From NCBI GenBank assembly GCA_028697555.1, contig JAQVEX010000021.1, positions 1 through 41,358 on the forward strand: a stretch of 41,358 nucleotides of DNA, in the 5' to 3' direction. Within the stretch, counting starts at the first letter, position 1; every line of letters starts with the position of its first letter. The stretch is from Lentimicrobiaceae bacterium. Lineage in GTDB: Bacteria > Bacteroidota > Bacteroidia > Bacteroidales > UBA4417. Position numbers and translations under genes: made by a program. The notes below the pieces were generated by a model. The model did not search any database, was not told the origin of the DNA, and saw nothing but the letters and a program-made list of their open reading frames with translations. Below, piece by piece: positions 25,190 through 32,157 of the stretch.

Positions 25190-25393
25190 GGGTGCGGGTT
25201 ACGAGTTTCGAGTTTCGAGTTTCGAGTATTGAGTTTCGAGATTCGAGATTCGAAATTCGAGTGTCCAAACTTCATAATACTCCTAACCCCTAACTCCTGA
25301 CTCAAAACTAACAACTCACCCACCACCCACCACCCACCACTCACCGTTCACCATTCACCATTCACCATTCACCATTCACCACTCACCACTCAA
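25190..25393. repeat. Degenerate heptanucleotide array D, entering the 3' end of the HPt-like gene
   Basis: The left part has gagtttc three times, gagtatt, gagtttc, gagattc twice, gaaattc and gagtgtc. The middle is an actcctaac-type stretch. The right part has acccacc three times, actcacc, gttcacc, attcacc four times and actcacc twice. The two sides carry broadly complementary unit types. The right end overlaps the last codons and stop of the minus-strand gene (25376-25393). Confidence 0.88.
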
Positions 25394-26089
25394 ATTATAA
25401 TCCTTTGCAAGTTGTTTGGCAACTATATCTGCGTTGTGAATAATAAGCTCAATAGCAGTTTCAATGTATATGTCTTTCTTACTATTTTGCTGAAAGTAAT
25501 TTTCCACTGAGTTTAACCAATAAAAAATTGGATTTACGTTAAAAATAAGGAAATGCGATTTCGTTTTGTGTGCCACTTTCATGCAATTTTCAAAATCGGA
25601 GTTTTCGTACATTGACGACAATTTTTTTATCGAAACATAACTGTCTAATACAAACATTTCGGCAATTTCTTTTATTGCACTTTTGTCGTCGGTGAAATCA
25701 ATATTGTAAATCTTGTCGCCCGATAAATCGAACCTATGGTCGGGATTGAAGCTATTAATTATTTCGGGATTCAGGGCTTTTATATCATTTATTAACGTAC
25801 TCGAACCTATATAATTTAGATTATTCTCAGGAGTCAATCGTTTTTTTTCTGCTTGTTCATCAACTTTCAGTACGTAGGTTAATTCATTACTTGGCAATAT
25901 ATCTATTTTATTTTGTATAATATCTACATCATCAACAATGAATAGTGTGGGGACTACTACATTATCGTTTTTCAGAAAGTCAATATCCGTAACTGCTCTG
26001 TACAAAAAACCATGCTTTGCCATATGGTCTTTTAACCATTTTATACGTAGAAACGAGTTTAGAATAAAAAACATATAATAGTTTTGCAT
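25376..26089 (-). CDS. Uncharacterised protein with HPt-like C-terminal domain
   Basis: A 237-residue protein that I do not recognise as a named family. The C-terminal ~90 residues look like a histidine phosphotransfer domain: a four-helix pattern with CMKVAHKTKSHFLIFNV, where His174 fits the AHxxKS phospho-acceptor motif. The N-terminal part (LRIKWLKDHMAKHGFLY, then PTLFIVDD near residues 47-54) faintly resembles a receiver domain, with Asp53 or Asp54 at the acceptor position. It may be a phosphorelay protein, but the match is weak. It starts 11 bases after rlmN. Upstream in-frame codons overlap rlmN, so ATG 26089 is chosen. The last four residues (SGEW) and the stop lie in array D. Confidence 0.55.
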   Translation of the reverse strand: MQNYYMFFILNSFLRIKWLKDHMAKHGFLYRAVTDIDFLKNDNVVVPTLFIVDDVDIIQNKIDILPSNELTYVLKVDEQAEKKRLTPENNLNYIGSSTLINDIKALNPEIINSFNPDHRFDLSGDKIYNIDFTDDKSAIKEIAEMFVLDSYVSIKKLSSMYENSDFENCMKVAHKTKSHFLIFNVNPIFYWLNSVENYFQQNSKKDIYIETAIELIIHNADIVAKQLAKDYNLSGEW

Positions 26090-26100
26090 AACATATAATT

Positions 26101-27120
26101 TTAAGAATATTCTTTGAGTAACATTTTTGTAGAAAGTAACCCACAAGCGGCGTTAATATCGGTGCCACGTGAGGCTCTTATTGTTGTAACAAACCCTTTT
26201 TGTTTTAGTTTGTTTTGAAATTCAAGCAGTCTGTTTTCGTCGGTTGCAGGCAGGTCTGCATCAGGTGTTTGATGAAATCTAATAAGATTAATTTTGCAAC
26301 TCAACTTGTTGAGCAAACGAGCAATTTCCTTGACGTGAGCGTCTGTATCGTTTAGTTTTCCGAAAACGATGTACTCAAAAGATATGTTTCTGTTTTTGTA
26401 ATCGTTGAATCTAACGATAGTTTCAACAACATCACTTATAGGATATTTCTTTTGGATAGGCATAAGCGCCGACCTTTCTTCATCGAAAGGCGAGTGCATG
26501 CTAACAGCAAGATTATACTTAGTGTTGAGCAAAAAATGTTTCATTTCGGGTATAATACCTACCGTTGAAACGGTTATTTTTTTGTTGCTGATATTGTATG
26601 CTTTTTCGTTACTAAAAATATCCGCCGATTTCAATACTTCTGCTGTGTTATCAAAAGGTTCGCCCATACCCATAAAAACAATATTTGTAATAGGATATTC
26701 GGCTACAACAACTCTAAATTGATTTATTATTTCGGCACTTGATAAGTTTTTTTGGAACCCTTGTTTGCCGGTGGCACAAAACTTACAGTTCATTTTGCAC
26801 CCTACTTGTGTTGAAACGCAAAGTGTAGCCCTGTCGCCGTCGGGGATATAAGCTGTTTCTATAAAATAATCATCGGTAGGAAACAAAAATTTTATTGTTC
26901 CATCAGATGAAACCATTTTATCTATATAATTTACATTATAAATACTAAAATGTTGCTTCAGAGTTGTGCGATTATTTTTTGAAATGTTCGACATTTGGTC
27001 GAAATCGGAAACGCCTTTGTTGTATATCCAGTCAAATATTTGGCTTCCTATATACTTAGGCAAGTCGAGTTTTGCTAACTCCGCACTCAGTTCAACTATA
27101 TTTTTCCCCAACAAGTCCAT
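26101..27120 (-). CDS. rlmN: 23S rRNA (adenine-2503-C2)/tRNA(adenine-37-C2) methyltransferase RlmN
   Basis: RlmN is a radical-SAM enzyme that methylates C2 of A2503 in 23S rRNA and A37 in some tRNAs. The 339-residue protein has an N-terminal domain (LPKYIGSQIFDWIYNKGVSDF), the CxxxCxxC cluster in VGCKMNCKFCATG near residue 110, the GMGEP motif, VSTVGIIP, LAVSMHSP, and the C-terminal Cys in AACGLLSTKM that carries the methyl intermediate. All are intact. The frame continues upstream to a GTG at 27132, but ATG 27120 is preferred because AAAGG lies nine bases before it. Its leader contains two stable hairpins. Confidence 0.95.
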   Translation of the reverse strand: MDLLGKNIVELSAELAKLDLPKYIGSQIFDWIYNKGVSDFDQMSNISKNNRTTLKQHFSIYNVNYIDKMVSSDGTIKFLFPTDDYFIETAYIPDGDRATLCVSTQVGCKMNCKFCATGKQGFQKNLSSAEIINQFRVVVAEYPITNIVFMGMGEPFDNTAEVLKSADIFSNEKAYNISNKKITVSTVGIIPEMKHFLLNTKYNLAVSMHSPFDEERSALMPIQKKYPISDVVETIVRFNDYKNRNISFEYIVFGKLNDTDAHVKEIARLLNKLSCKINLIRFHQTPDADLPATDENRLLEFQNKLKQKGFVTTIRASRGTDINAACGLLSTKMLLKEYS

Positions 27121-27123
27121 TTT

Positions 27124-27145
27124 ATTAATCACCTTTATGATTAAT
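27124..27145 (-). promoter_or_regulatory. Hairpin presenting the rlmN Shine-Dalgarno in its loop
   Basis: On the minus strand ATTAATCA, TAAAGG, TGATTAAT forms a perfect 8-pair AU-rich stem with a 6-base loop containing AAAGG, ending three bases before the rlmN ATG. The stem would occupy the ribosome landing site while showing the Shine-Dalgarno in the loop, so it may tune translation. Confidence 0.6.
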
Positions 27146-27151
27146 TAGAAA

Positions 27152-27192
27152 CTACACAACGACTCAAACTACAAGCTCAAGTCTTTGTGTAG
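27152..27192 (-). promoter_or_regulatory. Long hairpin in the rlmN leader
   Basis: On the minus strand two 16-base arms (CTACACAAAGACTTGA and TTGAGTCGTTGTGTAG) pair at 15 of 16 positions, with two G-T wobbles and one A-G mismatch, around a 9-base loop. It lies just downstream of a TATCTTTG promoter element. It has no T-run, so it does not look like a terminator. Confidence 0.65.
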
Positions 27193-27213
27193 CTACATAA
27201 ATTTATTTTTCAA

Positions 27214-27221
27214 CAAAGATA
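27214..27221 (-). promoter_or_regulatory. -7 promoter element TATCTTTG for rlmN
   Basis: On the minus strand TATCTTTG lies about 94 bases before the rlmN ATG and just upstream of the leader hairpins. No TTG is at the usual -33 position. Confidence 0.5.
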
Positions 27222-27240
27222 CTTTATTTTATTCTAAAAT

Positions 27241-27789
27241 TTACGCTTCTTGTTGTTGTTTTGAAAAGACTTTAATGTTGTTCACAATAAGGTAAAGTCC
27301 GCCAAACAGAACCGCGTTATAAACAAGGTCGCCTAAAATACTGTACTTAAAGAAAGGTAATCCGGCAGCGTAACATTGAATAAGTCCGGCGAAGTTATTT
27401 GCGTATATAGGCATAACACCCGATGCCCACACTGCAAAGTTGGTAACAAGGAAGAATATTATCGAACCGGTGAGTGAGGCAGCAATGATATTAACCACTT
27501 TAACTCTTTTTTGCATCAACAAACCTAAGCCGACAATTAGGGCAAAACCAATGTACACAGAAACCATAACAAAAGGATCGTAAAGACCAATTATTAAGTC
27601 GCTTATAAGTAAGGTGGCAAAGGGAATAGCAAAGGCTAATACCTTTCTGTTGAAGTATGTGCCGCCAAACAATGCAATTGCTGCAATTGGAGTGAAGTTG
27701 GGCAAAGGTGCAATGAAACGAAATGCAGCTCCAATAATAACCATTATTATAACTGCTAAAAGTGTTGGTTCAAGTTTTATTGTTTTCAT
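27241..27789 (-). CDS. DUF6580 family putative membrane transport protein
   Basis: A 182-residue protein with about five membrane helices. NFTPIAAIALFGGTYFNRKV near residues 31-50 and LVTNFAVWASGVMPIYANNFAGLIQCYAAGLPFFKYSILGDLVYN around 114-158 match the DUF6580 pattern. The overall size and hydrophobicity resemble substrate-binding S components of ECF-type vitamin transporters, but that is inference and no partner ATPase genes are nearby. On the minus strand TACTTTTG (27808-27815) lies 18 bases before the ATG and may be its own -7 element. It sits between yciO and rlmN. Confidence 0.75.
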   Translation of the reverse strand: MKTIKLEPTLLAVIIMVIIGAAFRFIAPLPNFTPIAAIALFGGTYFNRKVLAFAIPFATLLISDLIIGLYDPFVMVSVYIGFALIVGLGLLMQKRVKVVNIIAASLTGSIIFFLVTNFAVWASGVMPIYANNFAGLIQCYAAGLPFFKYSILGDLVYNAVLFGGLYLIVNNIKVFSKQQQEA

Positions 27790-27831
27790 GTTTTATTATT
27801 TTTTTTACAAAAGTAATAATTATTTTTAAAA

Positions 27832-28452
27832 TTAAAATACAAGTTCACCTTTACCTTGTCTGATAATTTCAAAATCGGTATCGGTGCAATCAACTACGGT
27901 AGAAGGAATGTTATCGCCGTAGCCCGAGTCAATGACAATATCGACCAAAGCCGAATATTTTTCGTAAATAAGCGATGGGTCGGTTGTGTACTCAATTATT
28001 TCGTCTTCATCTCTTACAGATGTTGACATAATAGGGTTGCCAAGCATATTAACAATTTCAATAGGTACGTTATGGTTAGGAATCCTAATTCCTACAGTTT
28101 TTCGTCTGTCCTGAATTGTGCGTGGCACTTCGTTGTTAGCTTTTAAAATAAACGTAAAAGGTCCGGGTAGGTTATTACGCATAAGTTTAAAGGTAGGGTT
28201 ACTTATCGGAGCAGTGTATTTCGACATATGGCTTAAATCGGAGCATATAAACGAAAAACGCGACTTGCTTTTGTTGATACCTTTAATTTCGCATATTTTA
28301 TCAATAGCCTTGCTTTGGTAGATATCGCAACCTATAGCGTAAATCGTGTCGGACGGAAAAATGACAATACCTCCATCTCTAAGACATTCGACAACAGTTC
28401 TTATTTGTCGCTGACTTGGAGTTTGAGGGTGTATTTTCAGAAGCATACTCAT
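27832..28452 (-). CDS. yciO: YciO family protein (Sua5/YrdC/YwlC superfamily)
   Basis: A 206-residue protein, the same length as E. coli YciO. Shared features are LKIHPQTPSQRQI at the start, GGIVIFPSDTIYAIGCDIYQSKAIDKICEIKG, the FTFILKANNEVPRTIQDRRKTVGIRIP segment near residue 105, and STSVRDEDE, where the STSAN of true threonylcarbamoyl-AMP synthases is changed, as in YciO. The role of YciO is less settled than that of YrdC; it has a related but probably weaker or different nucleotide activity. The preferred start lies one base after the transaldolase stop, so translation is probably coupled. An earlier in-frame start at 28494 would overlap that gene. Confidence 0.88.
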   Translation of the reverse strand: MSMLLKIHPQTPSQRQIRTVVECLRDGGIVIFPSDTIYAIGCDIYQSKAIDKICEIKGINKSKSRFSFICSDLSHMSKYTAPISNPTFKLMRNNLPGPFTFILKANNEVPRTIQDRRKTVGIRIPNHNVPIEIVNMLGNPIMSTSVRDEDEIIEYTTDPSLIYEKYSALVDIVIDSGYGDNIPSTVVDCTDTDFEIIRQGKGELVF

Positions 28453-28453
28453 T

Positions 28454-29110
28454 TTACAGTCCCATTTTTCTAGCGTCGGCAATAAACCTTGCAACGCCGC
28501 TATCGGTTAGTGGGTGTTTTAATAGTCCTAATAATGAATTTAAAGGTGTTGTAACTACGTCGGCTCCTATTTCAGCACACTGAATTATGTGTCCTACGTG
28601 TCTGATAGAAGCTGCGAGTACTTGTGTATCGAAGCCGTAGTTGCCGTATATGTGTACTATCTGACTAATAAGTTCGAGACCGTCGTGTCCGCTATCGTCG
28701 ATACGACCTATAAACGGCGATACGTAAGTTGCTCCGGCTTTAGCAGCCATAATAGCTTGTCCGGCTGAAAAAACCAAGGTGCAATTTGTAGGTATTCCTT
28801 TATTCGACAAGTAATTTATAGCCTTAATGCCGTCTTTTATCATCGGAATTTTTATAACAATATTTTCGTGTATCTTCGATAATTCTTCGGCTTCGGCAAG
28901 CATTCCTTCATATTCGGTAGAAATAACTTCGGCACTGACAGGACCGTTTACTATTTTGCAGATGTTATAGTAATGTTCCATTATTTTTTGTTTACCTGTA
29001 ATTCCTTCTTTTGCCATAAGCGAAGGATTGGTTGTTACGCCGTCTAATATACCGAGTTCGTTAGCTTCTTTTATCTCGTCGATGTTGGCTGTATCTATAA
29101 AAAATAACAT
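28454..29110 (-). CDS. fsa: Transaldolase (fructose-6-phosphate aldolase-like, short form)
   Basis: A 218-residue TIM-barrel class I aldolase of the short transaldolase/FSA group, which moves dihydroxyacetone units in the non-oxidative pentose phosphate pathway. Visible are [24 protein letters not shown] near residue 24, PVSAEV, the Schiff-base Lys87 in [18 protein letters not shown] near 108, [11 protein letters not shown] near 130, VLAASIRH, and TTPLNSL. All are typical. In this short family some members are true transaldolases and others fructose-6-phosphate aldolases; sequence alone does not decide safely. It is the first gene of a minus-strand group continuing to yciO. Confidence 0.9.
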   Translation of the reverse strand: MLFFIDTANIDEIKEANELGILDGVTTNPSLMAKEGITGKQKIMEHYYNICKIVNGPVSAEVISTEYEGMLAEAEELSKIHENIVIKIPMIKDGIKAINYLSNKGIPTNCTLVFSAGQAIMAAKAGATYVSPFIGRIDDSGHDGLELISQIVHIYGNYGFDTQVLAASIRHVGHIIQCAEIGADVVTTPLNSLLGLLKHPLTDSGVARFIADARKMGL

Positions 29111-29149
29111 AATAACATTTTTTTGAGGATTAATTACTAAATAAAAAAA

Positions 29150-29246
29150 GGGTAAGCTACTTATATCGCACCGCTACAACCAATTACCCTTGCTGCATTC
29201 CTACCCTGGGGGAGTTCATCAGGAGCTGGTCGTATAAGACTTACCC
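29150..29246 (-). ncRNA. ffs: Signal recognition particle RNA, small bacterial type (4.5S)
   Basis: On the minus strand about 97 bases form a closed rod: the ends GGGTAAG and CTTACCC pair. The apical domain has the conserved Ffh-binding core in the form CCAGGGTAGGAATGCAGCAA followed by GGGTA. Length and core match small bacterial SRP RNAs. It pairs with Ffh to target nascent membrane proteins. A well-spaced promoter precedes it, and the start site would fall at the first G residues. Confidence 0.93.
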
Positions 29247-29250
29247 ATTG

Positions 29251-29280
29251 CAAAGATACATTTTTTTTGTAATTGTACAA
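29251..29280 (-). promoter_or_regulatory. SRP RNA promoter (TTG, 19 bases, TATCTTTG)
   Basis: On the minus strand TTG, exactly 19 bases, then TATCTTTG, with the RNA beginning five bases later. This is the best -33/-7 match in the window and a useful reference for the other promoter calls. Confidence 0.85.
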
Positions 29281-29310
29281 GTTATTATTAAAATCTTAAT
29301 AAAAGTTTAC

Positions 29311-29318
29311 TATTTTTG
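29311..29318 (+). promoter_or_regulatory. Candidate -7 promoter element TATTTTTG for the DUF4199 gene
   Basis: TATTTTTG lies 30 bases before ATG 29348, in the spacer shared with the divergent SRP RNA promoter. No TTG stands at the -33 distance. Confidence 0.45.
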
Positions 29319-29347
29319 TACAGAATTAATAATAAAAATATAGAAAC

Positions 29348-29881
29348 ATGTTTAAACACGCTTTAAGATGGGGAGCTATAATTGGTGTTATCTCCATTTT
29401 GTACGTTTTGTTGCTGTACGTAATAGGTATGTCTGCTAACAAACTATTATCAAGACTAGGTTTGTTAATTCTTATCGTTGGTATTGTAATTGCTACAATA
29501 AAGTATAGGAATAATGTTTTGGGAGGTGCAATAAGTTTCGGAAAAAGCTTTTCGTACGGTCTTTTAGTTTCGGTAGTTGTTGCGCTAATAAGTTCCGTAT
29601 TCAGTTATATACTTTATACGTATATAGCGCCTGAAATGTGGCAGGAGTTCGTTGAATTGTCGCAACAACAAGCTTTAGAAAAATTAGAAAATTCGGGTAT
29701 GGATATTGACGATATTGATGGAGTAATGGAAATGTCCTCAATGTTTGTAAAACCTTTAATTATCAGTATCTCGTCGTTCTTTTCTATTGTAATGTACGGA
29801 GGCATTGTATCCTTGATAGCTTCTATTTTTCTTAAGAAAGAAAAGCCCATTTTTGAAAGTGAAGAAAATTTGACAGAATAA
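29348..29881 (+). CDS. DUF4199 domain-containing membrane protein
   Basis: A 177-residue inner-membrane protein with four hydrophobic segments (about residues 7-28, 36-50, 70-95 and 140-165). An acidic, soluble stretch between the third and fourth helices has EFVELSQQQALEKLENSGMD. This arrangement and the GAISFGKSFSYGLLVSVVVALISSVFSYILY segment are typical of DUF4199, a Bacteroidota family I recall as often placed beside a dolichol-phosphate-mannose-synthase-like glycosyltransferase, as here (the next gene starts five bases later). Function unknown; the pairing suggests a role in lipid-linked sugar handling, which is inference. Confidence 0.85.
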   Translation: MFKHALRWGAIIGVISILYVLLLYVIGMSANKLLSRLGLLILIVGIVIATIKYRNNVLGGAISFGKSFSYGLLVSVVVALISSVFSYILYTYIAPEMWQEFVELSQQQALEKLENSGMDIDDIDGVMEMSSMFVKPLIISISSFFSIVMYGGIVSLIASIFLKKEKPIFESEENLTE

Positions 29882-29886
29882 TACAT

Positions 29887-30828
29887 ATGGATATTTCAGT
29901 TGTAGTACCCTTGTATAATGAGGAGGAATCGCTTCCTGAGTTAGTCGAGTGGATTGACAGAGTTATGACCGAAAATAATTTTTCGTACGAAGTTGTTATG
30001 GTCGACGATGGTAGCAACGATAAGTCGTGGGAAGTTATATGCGAGTTGAGTAAGAAGTTTGAAACTGTTAAGGCTATCAAATTCAGAAGAAATTACGGCA
30101 AGTCGGCTGCACTTAATACTGCGTTTGCAAATGTATGCGGCGATGTTGTTATTACTATGGATGCCGATTTGCAAGACAGTCCGGACGAAATCCCCGAACT
30201 GTATAAAATGGTTATTGACGAGGACTATGACATTGTTTCGGGCTGGAAACGCAAGCGCTACGATTCTAAACTAACCAAAAACTTGCCTTCCAAAATATAC
30301 AATTATTTTTCGCGAAAGATGTCGGGAGTAAAGTTGCACGACATGAATTGCGGTCTTAAAGCCTACAAAAACAACGTGGTCAAAAACATTGAAGTATACG
30401 GCGATATGCACCGCTATATACCGGTTATAGCCAAATGGGCGGGATTTAACAAGATAGGCGAAAAAGTAGTTACTCACCAGAAAAGAAAGTACGGCAAATC
30501 TAAATTCGGTTGGGAAAGGTTTATCAATGGCTTTTTAGACCTGCTTACCATTATGTTTGTTAGCAAATTCGGCAAAAAACCTATGCACTTTTTCGGCGGC
30601 TTAGGTGTACTTATATTTTTTATAGGCTTTATTATTGCTACGTACTTAGTTGTTACTCGGCTGTTTTTCGGAGGTTATGGTATGACTACACGACCCTTAT
30701 TTTATTTTGGCTTATTGGCAATGGTTTTGGGTACTATGTTCTTCCTGACGGGCTTTTTAGCCGAACTGATTTCGCGTAGTAGCTCCGACCGAAATAAGTA
30801 TTCTATCGACGAGGTGATAAATTTATAA
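29887..30828 (+). CDS. Family 2 glycosyltransferase (DPM1/GtrB-like) with C-terminal membrane helices
   Basis: A 313-residue enzyme likely to move a sugar from a nucleotide donor onto a polyprenyl phosphate at the inner membrane. The GT-A fold is clear: DISVVVPLYNEEESLPEL at the start, VMVDDGSNDKSWEV near residue 37, FRRNYGKSAALNTAF near 60, and the DxD metal motif in VVITMDADLQDSPDE near 90. The C-terminal part has KYGKSKFGWERF and two membrane helices (~235-258 and ~272-298), as in GtrB/DPM-type proteins. It lies between DUF4199 (five bases) and a GT4-type glycosyltransferase (eight bases), forming an operon. Confidence 0.92.
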   Translation: MDISVVVPLYNEEESLPELVEWIDRVMTENNFSYEVVMVDDGSNDKSWEVICELSKKFETVKAIKFRRNYGKSAALNTAFANVCGDVVITMDADLQDSPDEIPELYKMVIDEDYDIVSGWKRKRYDSKLTKNLPSKIYNYFSRKMSGVKLHDMNCGLKAYKNNVVKNIEVYGDMHRYIPVIAKWAGFNKIGEKVVTHQKRKYGKSKFGWERFINGFLDLLTIMFVSKFGKKPMHFFGGLGVLIFFIGFIIATYLVVTRLFFGGYGMTTRPLFYFGLLAMVLGTMFFLTGFLAELISRSSSDRNKYSIDEVINL

Positions 30829-30836
30829 TTACAGAA

Positions 30837-31970
30837 TTGGAAACAAAAAAAATAATTATTGTAGGTACTGCACATCCTTATCGCGGCGGTTTGTCGGCTT
30901 TTAACCAACGGGTCGCTTACGAGTGTGTTCAGCAAGGATACGATGTGGAGGTTTACACTTTTACATTGCAATATCCTTCGTTTCTTTTTCCGGGGAAAAC
31001 ACAATATACCGATGAAAAACCTACGCACAACCTTACAATTCATCGTAAGATAAATTCCATTAATCCACTAAATTGGATTAAGGTGGGCAAAGAAATTAAA
31101 GCGAAAAAAGCCGATAAAGTGATTTTTTGCTATTGGATGGCGTTTTTTGCACCCTGTTTTGGAACTATTGCCAGAAATTGCAAAGCTGAAAACACAGAAT
31201 GTTTGGGTTTGATACATAATATGATACCTCACGATCCGACCATTTTGGACAAGTTGTTTCCGAAATATTTTGTTAATGCAATGGACGGTTTTATGGCGAT
31301 GACCAATTCGGTGGTAGACGACATAAATCATTTTGATAAAAAGAATAAACCTAAACGAGTTTCGCCACATCCTGTTTACGACCAGTACGGTAAGCCTATG
31401 AATCGTGAAGAAGCCTTGCAGGCACTAAATTTAGATGCTGATTTTCGCTATATTCTGTTCTTTGGCTTTGTGCGTAAATACAAAGGCTTGGATTTACTTT
31501 TGAATGCCTTTGCCGATGCTCGACTCAGACAATTTCCCGTTAAACTGATAGTTGCCGGAGAATTTTATGAATCGGAGGAGCCTTATTTAGAAATTATTAG
31601 AAAAAATGCTTTAGAAGAAAGCGTTATCTTACATTCCAATTTCATTCCCGATGATAAAGTAAAATTCTATTTTAATTCAGCCGATTTGGTTGCACAAACT
31701 TACCATTCAGCTACGCAAAGCGGTGTTTCGCAAATTGCATATAACTTTGAAAAGCCAATGCTTGTAACCGATGTAGGCGGATTAAGCGAAACCGTTCCAC
31801 ATGGTAAAGTAGGTTATGTGGTAAAGACCGATGTAAAAGAGGTGGCTGATGCTTTGGTTGACTATTTTGAAAATAATCGTTTACAAGAGTTTACCGAAAA
31901 TGTTAAAGTAGAAAAACAACGTTTTTCGTGGTCGACGTTTATTAATGAGCTTTTGGCTGTTGGCTCTTAG
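30837..31970 (+). CDS. Family 4 (group 1) glycosyltransferase
   Basis: A 377-residue GT-B enzyme. The N-terminal Rossmann domain opens with KKIIIVGTAHPYRGGLSAFNQR. The C-terminal donor domain has YILFFGFVRKYKGLDLLLNAF near residue 202, VKLIVAGEF, FYFNSADLVAQTYHSATQSGVSQIAYNFEKPMLVTDVGGLSE (with the Glu-type donor motif region) and a terminal domain. The sugar donor is unknown; surface polysaccharide or glycolipid synthesis is likely. The start is TTG: the next Met is about 100 residues in and the first strand begins at residue 5. The last codons (LLAVGS) and the stop lie within heptanucleotide units of array E, so the original C-terminus may have been altered. Confidence 0.88.
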   Translation: METKKIIIVGTAHPYRGGLSAFNQRVAYECVQQGYDVEVYTFTLQYPSFLFPGKTQYTDEKPTHNLTIHRKINSINPLNWIKVGKEIKAKKADKVIFCYWMAFFAPCFGTIARNCKAENTECLGLIHNMIPHDPTILDKLFPKYFVNAMDGFMAMTNSVVDDINHFDKKNKPKRVSPHPVYDQYGKPMNREEALQALNLDADFRYILFFGFVRKYKGLDLLLNAFADARLRQFPVKLIVAGEFYESEEPYLEIIRKNALEESVILHSNFIPDDKVKFYFNSADLVAQTYHSATQSGVSQIAYNFEKPMLVTDVGGLSETVPHGKVGYVVKTDVKEVADALVDYFENNRLQEFTENVKVEKQRFSWSTFINELLAVGS

Positions 31971-32157
31971 CTTTTGGCTGTTGGCTGTTGGCTGTTATGG
32001 GGTTTATAAAATTAGAAATTAGAATTAGAATTTCAACTCCTAACTCCAGACTCTCCCGAAACTTCGGGACAGAACTCCCATCACTCGTCACTCGTCACTC
32101 ATCACTCATCACTCATCACTCATCACTCATCACCATTCACCCACCACCCATCACTCA
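31948..32157. repeat. Degenerate heptanucleotide array E, overlapping both flanking gene ends
   Basis: It begins inside the glycosyltransferase: agctttt ggctgtt ggctctt agctttt ggctgtt ggctgtt ggctgtt. Next come attagaa-type units and an actccnnnactc stretch around a small hairpin (TCCCGAA-AC-TTCGGGA, 32055-32070). It ends with tcgtcac twice, tcatcac five times, cattcac, ccaccac and ccatcac. The far end contains the TGA stop of the convergent permease gene (32151-32153). Confidence 0.88.

Noticed and set aside
27152..27192. Terminator upstream of rlmN
   Set aside because: The stem is long, but no T-run follows on either strand, and it lies downstream of the rlmN promoter within the leader.
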